The translations under genes and the position numbers were made by a program. This document shows positions 16,241 through 24,898 of a stretch of 64,000 nucleotides of DNA, one piece after another; the first letter of the stretch is position 1; the number at the start of each line of letters is the position of its first letter. This stretch comes from Actinomyces sp. GTDB lineage: Bacteria > Actinomycetota > Actinomycetes > Actinomycetales > Actinomycetaceae. The notes under the pieces were generated by a model. The model saw nothing but the letters and a program-made list of their open reading frames with translations, searched no databases and had not been told where the DNA came from. Location of the stretch: assembly GCF_030530635.1 (NCBI RefSeq), contig NZ_JAUMUL010000006.1:1-64000 (forward strand), in the 5' to 3' direction.

Positions 16241-17998
16241 TCAGGCGCCGTCGACGCGGCTGAGGATCTGCTCGCGCACCACGCGGCGCAGGATCTTGCC
16301 GATCTGGGAGCGGGGCATCTCCTTGATGATCTCCAGGTGACGCGGCAGCGCGTAGTGGGGGAGCACCCGCTCGGCGTGGGCGCGCACCGACTCCAGGGTG
16401 ACCGTGCCCGCGGGCGTGCCCGGCTCCAATACCACCGCCGCGCACACCAGCTCCCCATTCGCCCCGCCCGGCAGTCCTACGACGGCGACGTCCGCCACGC
16501 CCGCCATGGCCAAAATTGCCGCCTCCACCTGGGAGGGGTAGACGTTGAAGCCGCCGGAGAGGATCAGCTCGCGCCGCCGATCGGCCATCCACAGGAAGAA
16601 GTCGTCCCGACGCACCATGTCCCCGGTGCGCAGCCAGCCGCCGGGCAGCATCGCCGCCGCCGTCGCCTCCGGGTCGTCCCAGTAGCCGGCGAAGACCTGC
16701 GGGCCACGCACCAGCAGTTCGCCCGGCTCGCCATCGGGCACCTCCCGCTCGGGGTCCGGGGCGTCAGGGTCCACCACGCGCACGTCCGTGGATGCAAAAG
16801 GAAGGCCCAGCGCGCCCAGGCGGCGGCTGGGGCCCATGGGCGTGCCGGAGACGATCGGGCTGGTCTCGGTCATCCCGTAGCCCTCCACGAAGTATCCGCC
16901 GGTGGCGGCCTCCCACTCCGCTCCCACGGCCGGCGGCATCGGGGCCGCCCCGCACACGCCGTAGCGCAGCGTCTTCAGGGACACGCCCTTCTTCTGGGCG
17001 CCCCGCAGGATCCGCTCGAACATGACCGGCACCCCCACGAAGAACGTGAACGGGCGCCGCAGGTGGGCCTCGAGCACCTGGCTGACCGAGAACTTCGGCA
17101 GTATCACCTGCGTGGCCGCCTTCTGCACCGCGCAGAACACGTTGAAGGTCAGCCCGAAGGCGTGGAAGAAGGGCAGCAGAGCCAGGAAGGTCTCCCCGCC
17201 CTCGTGCAGCATCGGCACCCAGGCGATGGCCTGGTTCGCATTGGCGCGCAGGTTCTTGTGCGTGAGCATGGCGGCCTTGGGCATGCCGGTGGTGCCGCCC
17301 GTGTGCAGCAGCACGGCCACGTCATCGCCGCCCGGCTGGGGCCAGGACGCCTCCAGCCGCGGCGCGCGGGCCACCTCCCGGTCCCAGGAGCGCACGCCCG
17401 CCGGCAGCGATTCGGCCCGCATGGAGGCGCGGGTCTGGCGCGCCCTGGCCACGGGCAGGTGCAGGGCGGCGCGCAGCCTCGCGGGCATGGCGGCGGCCAG
17501 GTTAACGCTGAACACCGTGCGCCCACCCAGCGGGTCCGCCGCCGCATCCGCGCCGCCGCCGGCCGACGACGCCGGATCCAGCACCAACTCGACCCCCTTC
17601 TCCCAGGCAATCACCACCCGGGCGCCGTGGCGGGCCAACTGGCTGCGGATCTCCTGCGCGGGTGCGAGCGGATTGTGCTCCGCCACGATCGCCCCCAGTC
17701 GCAACGCCCCGTATATCGCCACCACATGCTGCGGACAGTTCGGCATGAGCAGGGCGACCCGATCCCCGGCCTTGACACCCGCCCGGCGCAGCACGTTCGC
17801 GGCACGCTCGGAGGCCTCGAGCAGCTCGCGGTAGGTCAGAGTCGCCCCCATGAAGTCCAGCGCTACCCGGTCGCCGTAGAACTCGGCGGCGGTGTCCAGC
17901 AACTCGCCCAGGGGTCCCTCCGGCACGTCGATGACGGCGGGGATATTCGGCTGGTAATGCGGGCGCCGGAAATGCTCGGCATCCTGGGCCGCGCTCAT
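16241..17998 (-). CDS. Long-chain acyl-CoA ligase (AMP-forming)
   Basis: ANL-superfamily adenylate-forming enzyme, 585 aa, predicted to activate fatty acids to acyl-CoA using ATP. The phosphate-binding motif LLHTGGTTGMPK is near residues 220-231. GYGMTETSP is near 373-381, GWLRTGDMV near 455, RRRELILSGGFNVYPSQVE near 475-493, and the C-terminal catalytic Lys in PRSQIGKILRR near 570. The ATG overlaps the stop of the upstream paralogue by 4 nt, so both are made from one transcript that starts near 19.9 kb. Substrate chain length is not readable. Confidence 0.9.
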   Translation of the reverse strand: MSAAQDAEHFRRPHYQPNIPAVIDVPEGPLGELLDTAAEFYGDRVALDFMGATLTYRELLEASERAANVLRRAGVKAGDRVALLMPNCPQHVVAIYGALRLGAIVAEHNPLAPAQEIRSQLARHGARVVIAWEKGVELVLDPASSAGGGADAAADPLGGRTVFSVNLAAAMPARLRAALHLPVARARQTRASMRAESLPAGVRSWDREVARAPRLEASWPQPGGDDVAVLLHTGGTTGMPKAAMLTHKNLRANANQAIAWVPMLHEGGETFLALLPFFHAFGLTFNVFCAVQKAATQVILPKFSVSQVLEAHLRRPFTFFVGVPVMFERILRGAQKKGVSLKTLRYGVCGAAPMPPAVGAEWEAATGGYFVEGYGMTETSPIVSGTPMGPSRRLGALGLPFASTDVRVVDPDAPDPEREVPDGEPGELLVRGPQVFAGYWDDPEATAAAMLPGGWLRTGDMVRRDDFFLWMADRRRELILSGGFNVYPSQVEAAILAMAGVADVAVVGLPGGANGELVCAAVVLEPGTPAGTVTLESVRAHAERVLPHYALPRHLEIIKEMPRSQIGKILRRVVREQILSRVDGA

Positions 17999-19875
17999 CG
18001 GACCTGCTCCCCGACGGCCTGGTCAGACTCGCCACGGCCGACCTCTCCCAGGCGCTCCACCAGGGCGGTGGCGGCAGACTGGGACACCGCCGCGGCCGCA
18101 GTCGCCGCACCCGCGGCCGCCTCTCGGGCGGCCAGCAGCTCCTCACGCACCACCCGACGCAGCACCTTGCCGATCTGGGAGCGGGGCATCTCCGTCAAAA
18201 TGGCTATCTGGCGCGGCAGGGCGTAGTGGGACAGGGTCTTCTCCGCCCAGGTACGCACCTGCTCCAGTGTCACCGTCTGCCCCGCCTTGGGCAGGATCGC
18301 GGCCACCACGGACTCGTTGCCGGCCTCCGCCGGCAGCCCGACTACGGCCACATCCTCCACCTGCGGCATGGTGCGCACCGCCGCCTCCACCTCACTGGGG
18401 TAGATGTTGAAGCCGCCGGAGATGATCAGCTCTTTGCGGCGGTCGGCCATAACGTAGAAGCCGTCCTCCTCCTGGCGGACCAGGTCGCCGGTGCGCAGCC
18501 AGCCCCCCTCCAGCATGACGGCGGCGGTCTCCTCCGGGTTCTCCCAGTAGCCGGTGAATACCTGCGGGCCGCGCACCACCAACTCGCCGACCTGCCCCGG
18601 CTCCACCTCCGTCTCGGGATGGTCGGGGTCGATCACCCGCACGTCCGTGGACGGGTAGGGCACGCCCAGCGCACCGGGACGCCGCTCGGGGGAGATGGGG
18701 TTGCCCAGAATGATGGGGGCGGTCTCGGTCATGCCGTAGCCCTCAATGATGACACCGCCGGTGGCCGCCTCCCATGCTTCGGCCACCGTTTTGGGCGTGG
18801 GCGCCGCCCCGCACACGGCGATCTTGCAACTGGTCAGGTCCGCTCCGGTGGCCCGGGCGCGGGTGACAATGCGGTCGAACATGACCGGTACGCCCGGGAA
18901 GAAGGTCGCCGGCCTTCGCTTCCACGCGGCCAGCACCATGTCGGCGCTGAACTTGGGCAGCACCACCTGGGTGGCGGCCATGCCGACGGCGCACAGCAGC
19001 GACAGGCTCAGGCCGAAGGCGTGGAAGAACGGCAGCACGGAGTGGAAGGTCTCCTGGCCGTCCTCACAGGTCTGGGAGGCCCACGCCAGGCTCATCTCCG
19101 CGTTTGCACGCGCATTGGCGTGCGTGAGTTGCACCGCCTTGGGGATGCCGGTGGTACCGCCCGTGTACAGCAGCACGGCAAGATCACTGACCGCCGGCAG
19201 CGGATGCCCGTCCGGCAGGGGGGCGGCGGTGGCGACCAGATCGTCCCAGGAGTCCACTCCGGCCGGCACCTTTCCACGCAGTTCGCGGCGCTGAGAACGG
19301 GCGGCCGCCACTGGCAGTCTCAGCGCCAAGCGGCTCGTCCACGGCAGTCCCCGGGACAGGTCCACCGACAGTACTCGCGCCCCGCCCATGCCGGCGGCGT
19401 CTAAGGAGCCGGCCGCCTGCACGATGCGCGCCAGTGACTTCTCCCAGGCGATGATCACGCCTCCGTGATGCATCCGGATCTGCTCGCGGATCTGGGCTGC
19501 GGGCGCCAGCGGGTTGTGCTCGGCGACGACCGCGCCGATGCGCCAGGCGGCGTAGGCGATCACCACGTGCTGGGGACAGTTGGGCAGGATCACGCCGACG
19601 ACGTCGCCGCGCCCCACGCCCAGTCGACGCAGCGCCTCTGCGGCGCGGGCCACCTGCTCGCTCAGCTGCCGATAGGCGGTCGTCTGCCCCATGAAGTCCA
19701 CAGCGATGTGATCCGGGAAGCGGCGGGCCGCATCGGCGAGCATGCAGGACAGCGGTTCGGTGACGGGCGCAATGATGCTGGGGACACCGGGTGCGTAGTG
19801 CGGGCGCTGGAAGGCTTCCGAGGTGGCGTCGGAACGCGCCTGCCTGGCGGTGGCCTGCTTGAAGCCGGTCATCAT
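17995..19875 (-). CDS. Long-chain acyl-CoA ligase (AMP-forming), paralogue
   Basis: First gene of the ligase pair, 626 aa, with the same motif order: LLYTGGTTGIPK, GYGMTETAP, GWLRTGDLV, RRKELIISGGFNIYPSEVE and PRSQIGKVLRR. It then adds an Ala-rich C-terminal extension of about 40 residues absent from its neighbour. The start is placed at ATG 19875 (next codon also ATG) behind GGGGAAGGGG. The frame stays open to 19926, but that extension would read MSFRPSSPNAGG and leave no room before the operator. The pair looks like a tandem duplication. Expression is probably governed by the 33-bp palindrome just upstream. Confidence 0.9.
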   Translation of the reverse strand: MMTGFKQATARQARSDATSEAFQRPHYAPGVPSIIAPVTEPLSCMLADAARRFPDHIAVDFMGQTTAYRQLSEQVARAAEALRRLGVGRGDVVGVILPNCPQHVVIAYAAWRIGAVVAEHNPLAPAAQIREQIRMHHGGVIIAWEKSLARIVQAAGSLDAAGMGGARVLSVDLSRGLPWTSRLALRLPVAAARSQRRELRGKVPAGVDSWDDLVATAAPLPDGHPLPAVSDLAVLLYTGGTTGIPKAVQLTHANARANAEMSLAWASQTCEDGQETFHSVLPFFHAFGLSLSLLCAVGMAATQVVLPKFSADMVLAAWKRRPATFFPGVPVMFDRIVTRARATGADLTSCKIAVCGAAPTPKTVAEAWEAATGGVIIEGYGMTETAPIILGNPISPERRPGALGVPYPSTDVRVIDPDHPETEVEPGQVGELVVRGPQVFTGYWENPEETAAVMLEGGWLRTGDLVRQEEDGFYVMADRRKELIISGGFNIYPSEVEAAVRTMPQVEDVAVVGLPAEAGNESVVAAILPKAGQTVTLEQVRTWAEKTLSHYALPRQIAILTEMPRSQIGKVLRRVVREELLAAREAAAGAATAAAAVSQSAATALVERLGEVGRGESDQAVGEQVR

Positions 19876-19927
19876 TCCCCTTCCCCTATGTCCGCCCGCG
19901 TTCGGTGAGCTCGGGCGGAAAGACATG

Positions 19928-19960
19928 ACCTACGCAACCGTAACCTACGGTCGCGTAGGT
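19928..19960. promoter_or_regulatory. 33-bp palindromic operator of the ligase operon
   Basis: The outer arms ACCTACGC/GCGTAGGT and inner arms ACCGTA/TACGGT form a nearly perfect palindrome centred on ACC. It lies 52 bp upstream of the first ligase start. Size, symmetry and target genes fit a TetR-family repressor of fatty-acid metabolism binding as two dimers; that assignment is inference, and no such regulator is encoded here. Confidence 0.65.
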
Positions 19961-20083
19961 GCGCAGTCGCCTGCGGGATCCGTTGCGTGTGGTGTGATGC
20001 TCATAGCGCTGGATCCGACCGCATACTTCCGCTCAGGTCGGCGGCAGGCTAGGGGGCCCGCCTGGGCAAAGGCCGTGGACCGG

Positions 20084-22612
20084 TTAAAGGCCGGCGGGAA
20101 GCGGCAGCCGGGAGATCACCCGCAGACGCCGCGTCGGTCGTGTCATCGCCACGTACAGGTCGCCGGGGCCGGTCTCCGCTATAGCTGCGGGATCCACGAG
20201 CACCACCACGTCGAACTCCAGTCCCTTGGACAGGCGCGGTCCCATCACAGCTAGTCGACTGCGCAGAATATCGCCGTCCCGTGTTCGCATGGCCGACACC
20301 AGGTCGGGATCCTGAGCCAGCAGCGCCGCAGTCGACTGCGGCTCGGTGGTGATGACGGCGATGCGCCCCGCCCCCACGCCCACCGCCGCATCCAGCGTGG
20401 CGGACTCCTGGGTCACCGCCTCGCGCAGGGCCACGCCCCAGGCCGCATTGGCGCGATCGTCGTGGCCTTCCGGCGCGATGGCCGCGGGGGATTGGGACAG
20501 GTCGTCGACTGCCAGACAGTCGGGCAGGTCCCGCACTGAGGTCACCGGGTAGGCCACCGGTGCACCGAGTTCGGCGGACACCCGCTCGGCCGCGCGCATG
20601 ATTGTGGCCGGTGTGCGGTAGCAGACCGTCAGGGCCTCCTCACGCAATGGTGTCGAGGCCCTTTCGAGGCGCGATGCACCCCCGCCCCGATGGCGTGTAC
20701 GGGGACGCGTACCCAGGGCCGAGAGCAGGTGCCGCCACGATTCCGGCCGACTCGGGCCCGAGTACTGGGCCAGGTCGCCCACGATGGTGAAGGAACGCAC
20801 CGGACAGCGGCGCGCCAAAGCCCGCCACGCCATGGCCCCCAGCTCCTGGGCCTCGTCGACGACGACGTGCCCATAGGTCCAGCTGCGGTCCGCCCGGGCC
20901 CGCTCGGCCAGGGTCAGGGACGGCCCCGAGTTCTCCATCCGATCCGCCAACATCTCGGCGCTGACCATGCCGTCACCCAGATCCTGCGACTCGATCGCCT
21001 GTGCGGCGTAGGCCACGAGAGACTCGCGTCGCCGGGCCTCCAGCCGGGCGCGGCGGGCCTCGGCATCCTCGCTGGGCCCCAGCAGCTCCGCCAACTCATC
21101 AATCAGTGGCACGTCCGCCTCCGTGAGCTCACTGCCCACCGGCCGCTCCAGTAAACGACGCTCCTCCGGCTTCAGCTCGGAGGCGATCCGGGCGAGCAGA
21201 GCGGGGCGGGACCACAATCGCTCCAGCAAGCCGACCGGTGTCGTCGGCATCCAGCACAGGTTGATCTCCCGGCGCGCGTCACGGGAGGTGCGAATATCCT
21301 CGCGAATCCAGGCGCGGGTGTCGGCGTCGCTGGCGTCCTGGCGGGTGGCGGCGGCGAACTGATCGGTCAGGCGCTCCAACAGCCACAGCACGAAGGTTTC
21401 ACGTGCCAGGTTGTGGGGCTTGCCGCTGCGCCGTGCCCGGGCTGCGGCCTCACGCACGTCGGCGGGCAACAGCTTAAGGCGCGTGCCCTGGACCAAGATC
21501 TCCCGGGGCGCGTCTGGTATCCGCTGCAGGTCGCGCACCGCCCGACGCAGAATGTCAGCCCACACCCAGCGCGCCTTGAGCTCGGCCACCTCGCCCGGCT
21601 CGGTGCCGCGAGCGCGCACGCCCGGCACCAGGTCCGCCAATGTGGTCGATACCACACCTGTCTCGCCCAGGGAGGGCAGCACCTGCTCCACGTACCGCAG
21701 GAAGGTACGTGAAGGCCCTACCAGCAGCACGCCGGAGCGTTCCAGACGCTCACGTTCGGCGTAGAAGAGGTAGGCCACCCGGTGCAGGGCCACCGCCGTC
21801 TTCCCGGTGCCCGGCCCTCCCTGCACCACCAACACCCCCTTACCGTCGCCGGTAACCACTCGGTCCTGCTCGGCTTGGATGGTGGCGACGATGTCCCCCA
21901 TGCGTCCGTCGCGTGCGGCCGACATGGCGGCGATCAGCGCCCCCTCGCCCTGCAGGCCGTCGATGGCTGTGTCGGCTGGTTCCGGCGCGGCCGCAGTCGT
22001 CGGCACCGCGGCGCTCGCGGCACGCACATCGATCAGTTCGTCCTCCAGGCCGATCACGCGGCGAGCGCGGGTGTCGATGTGGCGACGCCTTATCAGGCCC
22101 ATGGGGTCGGAGGCGGTGGCCTGGTAGAACCCCCGGGACAACGGGGCGCGCCAGTCCAGCACCACCTCACGATGGCGGGCGTCGTGCAGGCCTATACGGC
22201 CCACGTAGTGGCGTCTGCCCGCCGCCGTGACATCGTCGGTCGCCGCCGATTCGGGAACGACGCCAGTGCCGTCGGCGCCTTCAGTATTCGGCTGCGCCAT
22301 GTCCATGCGCCCGAACACCAGCCGTTCCTCCACTCCCTCCAAGGAGGCGACCAGATCGGCGTAGTGAACCGCGTAGGCGTCCCGCTCCCCGCGCGACTGG
22401 TGCGTGCCGGAAGCCCCACGGGCCTGCGTGCTTGCCAGTGAATGGCGGGCCGCCGCCAGCTGGCGGTCCAGTTCGCCGTAGGCCGCTTCAATCACCGTCT
22501 GCTCCGAGGCGATCTCCCGGTCGCGGATTGTGGCCGCCACAGGCGGACGCTGCTGGGATGTAATCGACTCGGGTGAATCGGAAGACTCGGAGGAAGGGCG
22601 GTGTTGACTCAC
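20084..22612 (-). CDS. helD: HelD-like superfamily 1 helicase, RNA-polymerase-associated
   Basis: UvrD/Rep-like ATPase of the HelD group, 842 aa. The HelD N terminus is a long helical, coiled-coil-prone arm (about residues 25-100, SEQTVIEAAYGELDRQLAAAR). Walker A GGPGTGKTA is near 265-273, the Walker B/DEAQE-type motif VVVDEAQELGAMAW near 575-590, and the C-terminal helicase motif DLYVAMTRPTRRL near 820. HelD proteins release stalled RNA polymerase from DNA, and some actinobacterial members (HelR) confer rifampicin tolerance. The GTG at 22612 is the likely start, as homology begins soon after. Divergent from the PAC2 gene. Confidence 0.88.
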   Translation of the reverse strand: MSQHRPSSESSDSPESITSQQRPPVAATIRDREIASEQTVIEAAYGELDRQLAAARHSLASTQARGASGTHQSRGERDAYAVHYADLVASLEGVEERLVFGRMDMAQPNTEGADGTGVVPESAATDDVTAAGRRHYVGRIGLHDARHREVVLDWRAPLSRGFYQATASDPMGLIRRRHIDTRARRVIGLEDELIDVRAASAAVPTTAAAPEPADTAIDGLQGEGALIAAMSAARDGRMGDIVATIQAEQDRVVTGDGKGVLVVQGGPGTGKTAVALHRVAYLFYAERERLERSGVLLVGPSRTFLRYVEQVLPSLGETGVVSTTLADLVPGVRARGTEPGEVAELKARWVWADILRRAVRDLQRIPDAPREILVQGTRLKLLPADVREAAARARRSGKPHNLARETFVLWLLERLTDQFAAATRQDASDADTRAWIREDIRTSRDARREINLCWMPTTPVGLLERLWSRPALLARIASELKPEERRLLERPVGSELTEADVPLIDELAELLGPSEDAEARRARLEARRRESLVAYAAQAIESQDLGDGMVSAEMLADRMENSGPSLTLAERARADRSWTYGHVVVDEAQELGAMAWRALARRCPVRSFTIVGDLAQYSGPSRPESWRHLLSALGTRPRTRHRGGGASRLERASTPLREEALTVCYRTPATIMRAAERVSAELGAPVAYPVTSVRDLPDCLAVDDLSQSPAAIAPEGHDDRANAAWGVALREAVTQESATLDAAVGVGAGRIAVITTEPQSTAALLAQDPDLVSAMRTRDGDILRSRLAVMGPRLSKGLEFDVVVLVDPAAIAETGPGDLYVAMTRPTRRLRVISRLPLPAGL

Positions 22613-22989
22613 GTGATCTCGCTAGCGGTGCGGCCCCGTGGGGCGACTCGAACAAGGGTTGGAAGAAGCGGCGGTGGTGGTCGACAGGCTTCTGGATGGC
22701 GTCGTGTACGGTGGTAGTGCGTCGGCGAGGCACCTCCTGCGGGGCGGCACCCGCGTCGACGGGGATCGCCCATTATCTCCCCGCCGACCCGATCGACCAC
22801 CCGTGTCCCGGCCTGTTCGCCGGGAGTGGAGCCGCGGGGCTCGACCGCGGCCCGCTCACGGGGTCGGGAACATGCGCCACCGCAATGGTGTTGCACCAGC
22901 CGACGCATGTTCGCCCGCGTGGACCACAGCGGTCCCCAGGCGGCGTCGGGATCATCAACACGAGCGCCAAAAGCGCGGGAGGAGGAGCA
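22613..22989. other. Divergent intergenic region with strong hairpins
   Basis: 377 bp between helD and the PAC2 gene. Two adjacent perfect 7-bp hairpins occur at 22806-22825 (TCCCGGC, loop CTGTTC, GCCGGGA) and 22831-22851 (GCCGCGG, loop GGCTCGA, CCGCGGC). They would lie in the leader of the PAC2 mRNA. A shorter one, GCCCC-GT-GGGGC, lies near 22635 in front of helD. No gene is seen. Confidence 0.5.
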
Positions 22990-23907
22990 ATGCGAACGCT
23001 ATACACCGTGGAGCACCCCGCGGAGGAGCCCGTCTCGCCGCGTGTGCTCCTGCACCACTTCGAGGGAGCCATGGATGCCGGCCACGCCGGCTCCCTCGCC
23101 GTTGACCAACTCGTCATGACTCTGCCTCGCACCCGCCTGGCCACCTTCGACATCGACTCCCTGATCGACTACCGGGCCCGTAGGCCGGTCATAACCTTCG
23201 ACCGCAACACCTACACCGAGGTCGCCATGCCCGAGCTGGTCCTGGACCTGCTGCAAGACGATGAGGGTGAGGATCTGCTGCTCCTGCACGGATCGGAGCC
23301 CGACTACCACTGGCAGGAATTCATCGGGGCGGTCACCCATCTGGCGGTGTCCATGGGGGTGAGCCAGGCCGTCGGGATCAGCGGCATCCCTATGGCCATC
23401 CCACACACCCGTCCCACCTACGTGCACCTGCACGGTTCGCAGCCGGACAAGTTCCACTCGCAGACGGAGGTCTTCGGCCGCGTCGAACTGCCCGGCTCCA
23501 TGAGTGCCCTGCTGGAACTGCGGCTGGGGGAGGCCGGCATAGACTCGCGCGGCCTGTCCGCCTCCATCCCGCACTACATCGCCCGTGACGACTTCCCGCA
23601 GGGCGCCGCCGCGCTGCTGCGGGCGGTGGCCGACAATACGGGTCTGGCGCTGCCCCTGGGGGACCTCGAGGCGGCCGCCAACGTCAACCGTGCCGAGATT
23701 GACGCAGAGGCCGCCCAGCAGCCCGAGGTCAGCGCCGTCGTCTCCGCCCTGGAGGCCCAGTACGACGCCATGTTGCAACAGACCGAGGGGCTGGACTTCG
23801 AGGGCGCGCCGACACTCGATCTGCCCAGCGCGGATGAGATCGGTGCCCGTCTGGAGGCCTTCCTGGAGGCCAATGAGAACACCTCCGGCGAAGGCCTGCA
23901 GCAGTAG
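22990..23907 (+). CDS. PAC2-family protein (proteasome assembly chaperone-like)
   Basis: 305-aa member of the PAC2/proteasome-assembly-chaperone superfamily, cytoplasmic, widespread in actinobacteria and of unsettled function. The ATG follows GGAGGAGG with ideal spacing, which decides the start over a long upstream in-frame extension. Family segments are LLHHFEGAMDAGHAGSLA, FDIDSLIDYRARRP, the LLLHGSEPDYHW region, ISGIPMAIPHTRP and GLSASIPHYIA. The C-terminal 80 residues are acidic and helical. No 20S proteasome genes are in this window, so the archaeal/eukaryotic role may not apply. Confidence 0.88.
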   Translation: MRTLYTVEHPAEEPVSPRVLLHHFEGAMDAGHAGSLAVDQLVMTLPRTRLATFDIDSLIDYRARRPVITFDRNTYTEVAMPELVLDLLQDDEGEDLLLLHGSEPDYHWQEFIGAVTHLAVSMGVSQAVGISGIPMAIPHTRPTYVHLHGSQPDKFHSQTEVFGRVELPGSMSALLELRLGEAGIDSRGLSASIPHYIARDDFPQGAAALLRAVADNTGLALPLGDLEAAANVNRAEIDAEAAQQPEVSAVVSALEAQYDAMLQQTEGLDFEGAPTLDLPSADEIGARLEAFLEANENTSGEGLQQ

Positions 23908-23944
23908 CTGGAGGCGGCAGGAGCCGGAGGAGGACTGCGGCGGC

Positions 23945-24802
23945 TCAGTCGCCGGCGGGCAGGCGCGGCAGTGCCGGGTCGTTCGCCGGCCACGTGCGCA
24001 CGGGCAGCGGCAGGCGGCGCGCCGCACGTTCCATGGCATCCAGTTCCGCGGGTTCCCACGCGCGCTCGCGGGCGATCAGTACCAGGTTCCCACGGCGTCT
24101 GCGCCGCACTACGGCGGGATCACCTACCACCAGCACGCCGCCGAACAGCTGGCGCAGCCGCGCCAACTCCGCCGCCACCGTCTGGCGCGGCGGGCACACG
24201 GCATTGGCCAGGTAGAGCCCGTCCGGCACCAGTACACGTCGGCACTCCGCCAGGAAGTCGTGACTCGCGCAGGCGGGCGGAACCTGCCCGCCGGTGAAGA
24301 CATCGCGCACGACTACGTCCCACTCACCCGAATGCAGCGTTCTCACCGCATCAGCCGCGTCCCCGACCCGTATGCGCAGGCGCGGAGCGCGCGGCAGATC
24401 AAACCACTCGCGCACCTTGCCGGCCAGAATCGCATCGATCTCCACCGCGAGTTGGGTCGACCCCGGCCTGGCGGCGTCCCAGGCCCGGGCCAGGGCGCAG
24501 CCGGCCGCTCCCAGATGCGCCGCGTGCACCGGCGTCGTCGGCCCGCGCAGGGCGGACACGAGCGCATCCATCTGCTGCTGATACTCGAAATCCAGGTGCG
24601 TGGGATCCCACAGGTCGATCCACGAGGACTCGGCGTCGTCGAGCAGCAGCAGTACCCCCGTATCGCGCACCTCCAGACGAGCCGTCGCGTAGGAGGTGAC
24701 AACCGGCAGCGTCGGCAGGGTCGCGGACGATCCGGCAGGAGTCCCGTCGGTGAGGCGGCGGCGTCGTTTCCGAGAGCGGGTTGACGGTTGACCACGTGTC
24801 AC
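23945..24802 (-). CDS. Spermidine-synthase-like methyltransferase-fold protein
   Basis: 285-aa protein of the polyamine-synthase (SpeE-like) family. The sequence shows WIDLWDPTHLDFEYQQQM (short version of the N-terminal barrel), then a Rossmann domain with LGAAGCALARAWDAARPGS (nucleotide-binding loop), a strand ending in an acid residue (AVEID) and VVVRDVF in place of the usual DxxD catalytic segment. The incomplete catalytic motif argues against true spermidine synthase activity. The GTG start at 24802 has GATAAC (24816-24811) 8 nt upstream and no ribosome site, so it may be leaderless. Divergent from dinB. Confidence 0.75.
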   Translation of the reverse strand: MTRGQPSTRSRKRRRRLTDGTPAGSSATLPTLPVVTSYATARLEVRDTGVLLLLDDAESSWIDLWDPTHLDFEYQQQMDALVSALRGPTTPVHAAHLGAAGCALARAWDAARPGSTQLAVEIDAILAGKVREWFDLPRAPRLRIRVGDAADAVRTLHSGEWDVVVRDVFTGGQVPPACASHDFLAECRRVLVPDGLYLANAVCPPRQTVAAELARLRQLFGGVLVVGDPAVVRRRRRGNLVLIARERAWEPAELDAMERAARRLPLPVRTWPANDPALPRLPAGD

Positions 24803-24840
24803 AGGGGCACGTTATCGTGGCCGCGTGAGATGCCGTCGGA

Positions 24841-24860
24841 GCGAGTTCGCTTTGACTCGC
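24841..24860. promoter_or_regulatory. Inverted repeat between the divergent speE-like gene and dinB
   Basis: GCGAGT (24841-24846) and ACTCGC (24855-24860) are perfect arms separated by TCGCTTTG. The position between two divergent genes suits an operator. It does not match the GAAC-N4-GTTC pattern of Gram-positive LexA sites. Confidence 0.35.
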
Positions 24861-24898
24861 CTTCGGCGGTACCGGGATGCGCGGGGAGGTGAGTGGGC

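Noticed and set aside
15824..18226. 800-codon plus-strand ORF over the ligase genes
   Set aside because: Covers the FtsX 3' end and the opposite strand of an acyl-CoA ligase; no motifs, no start signal.
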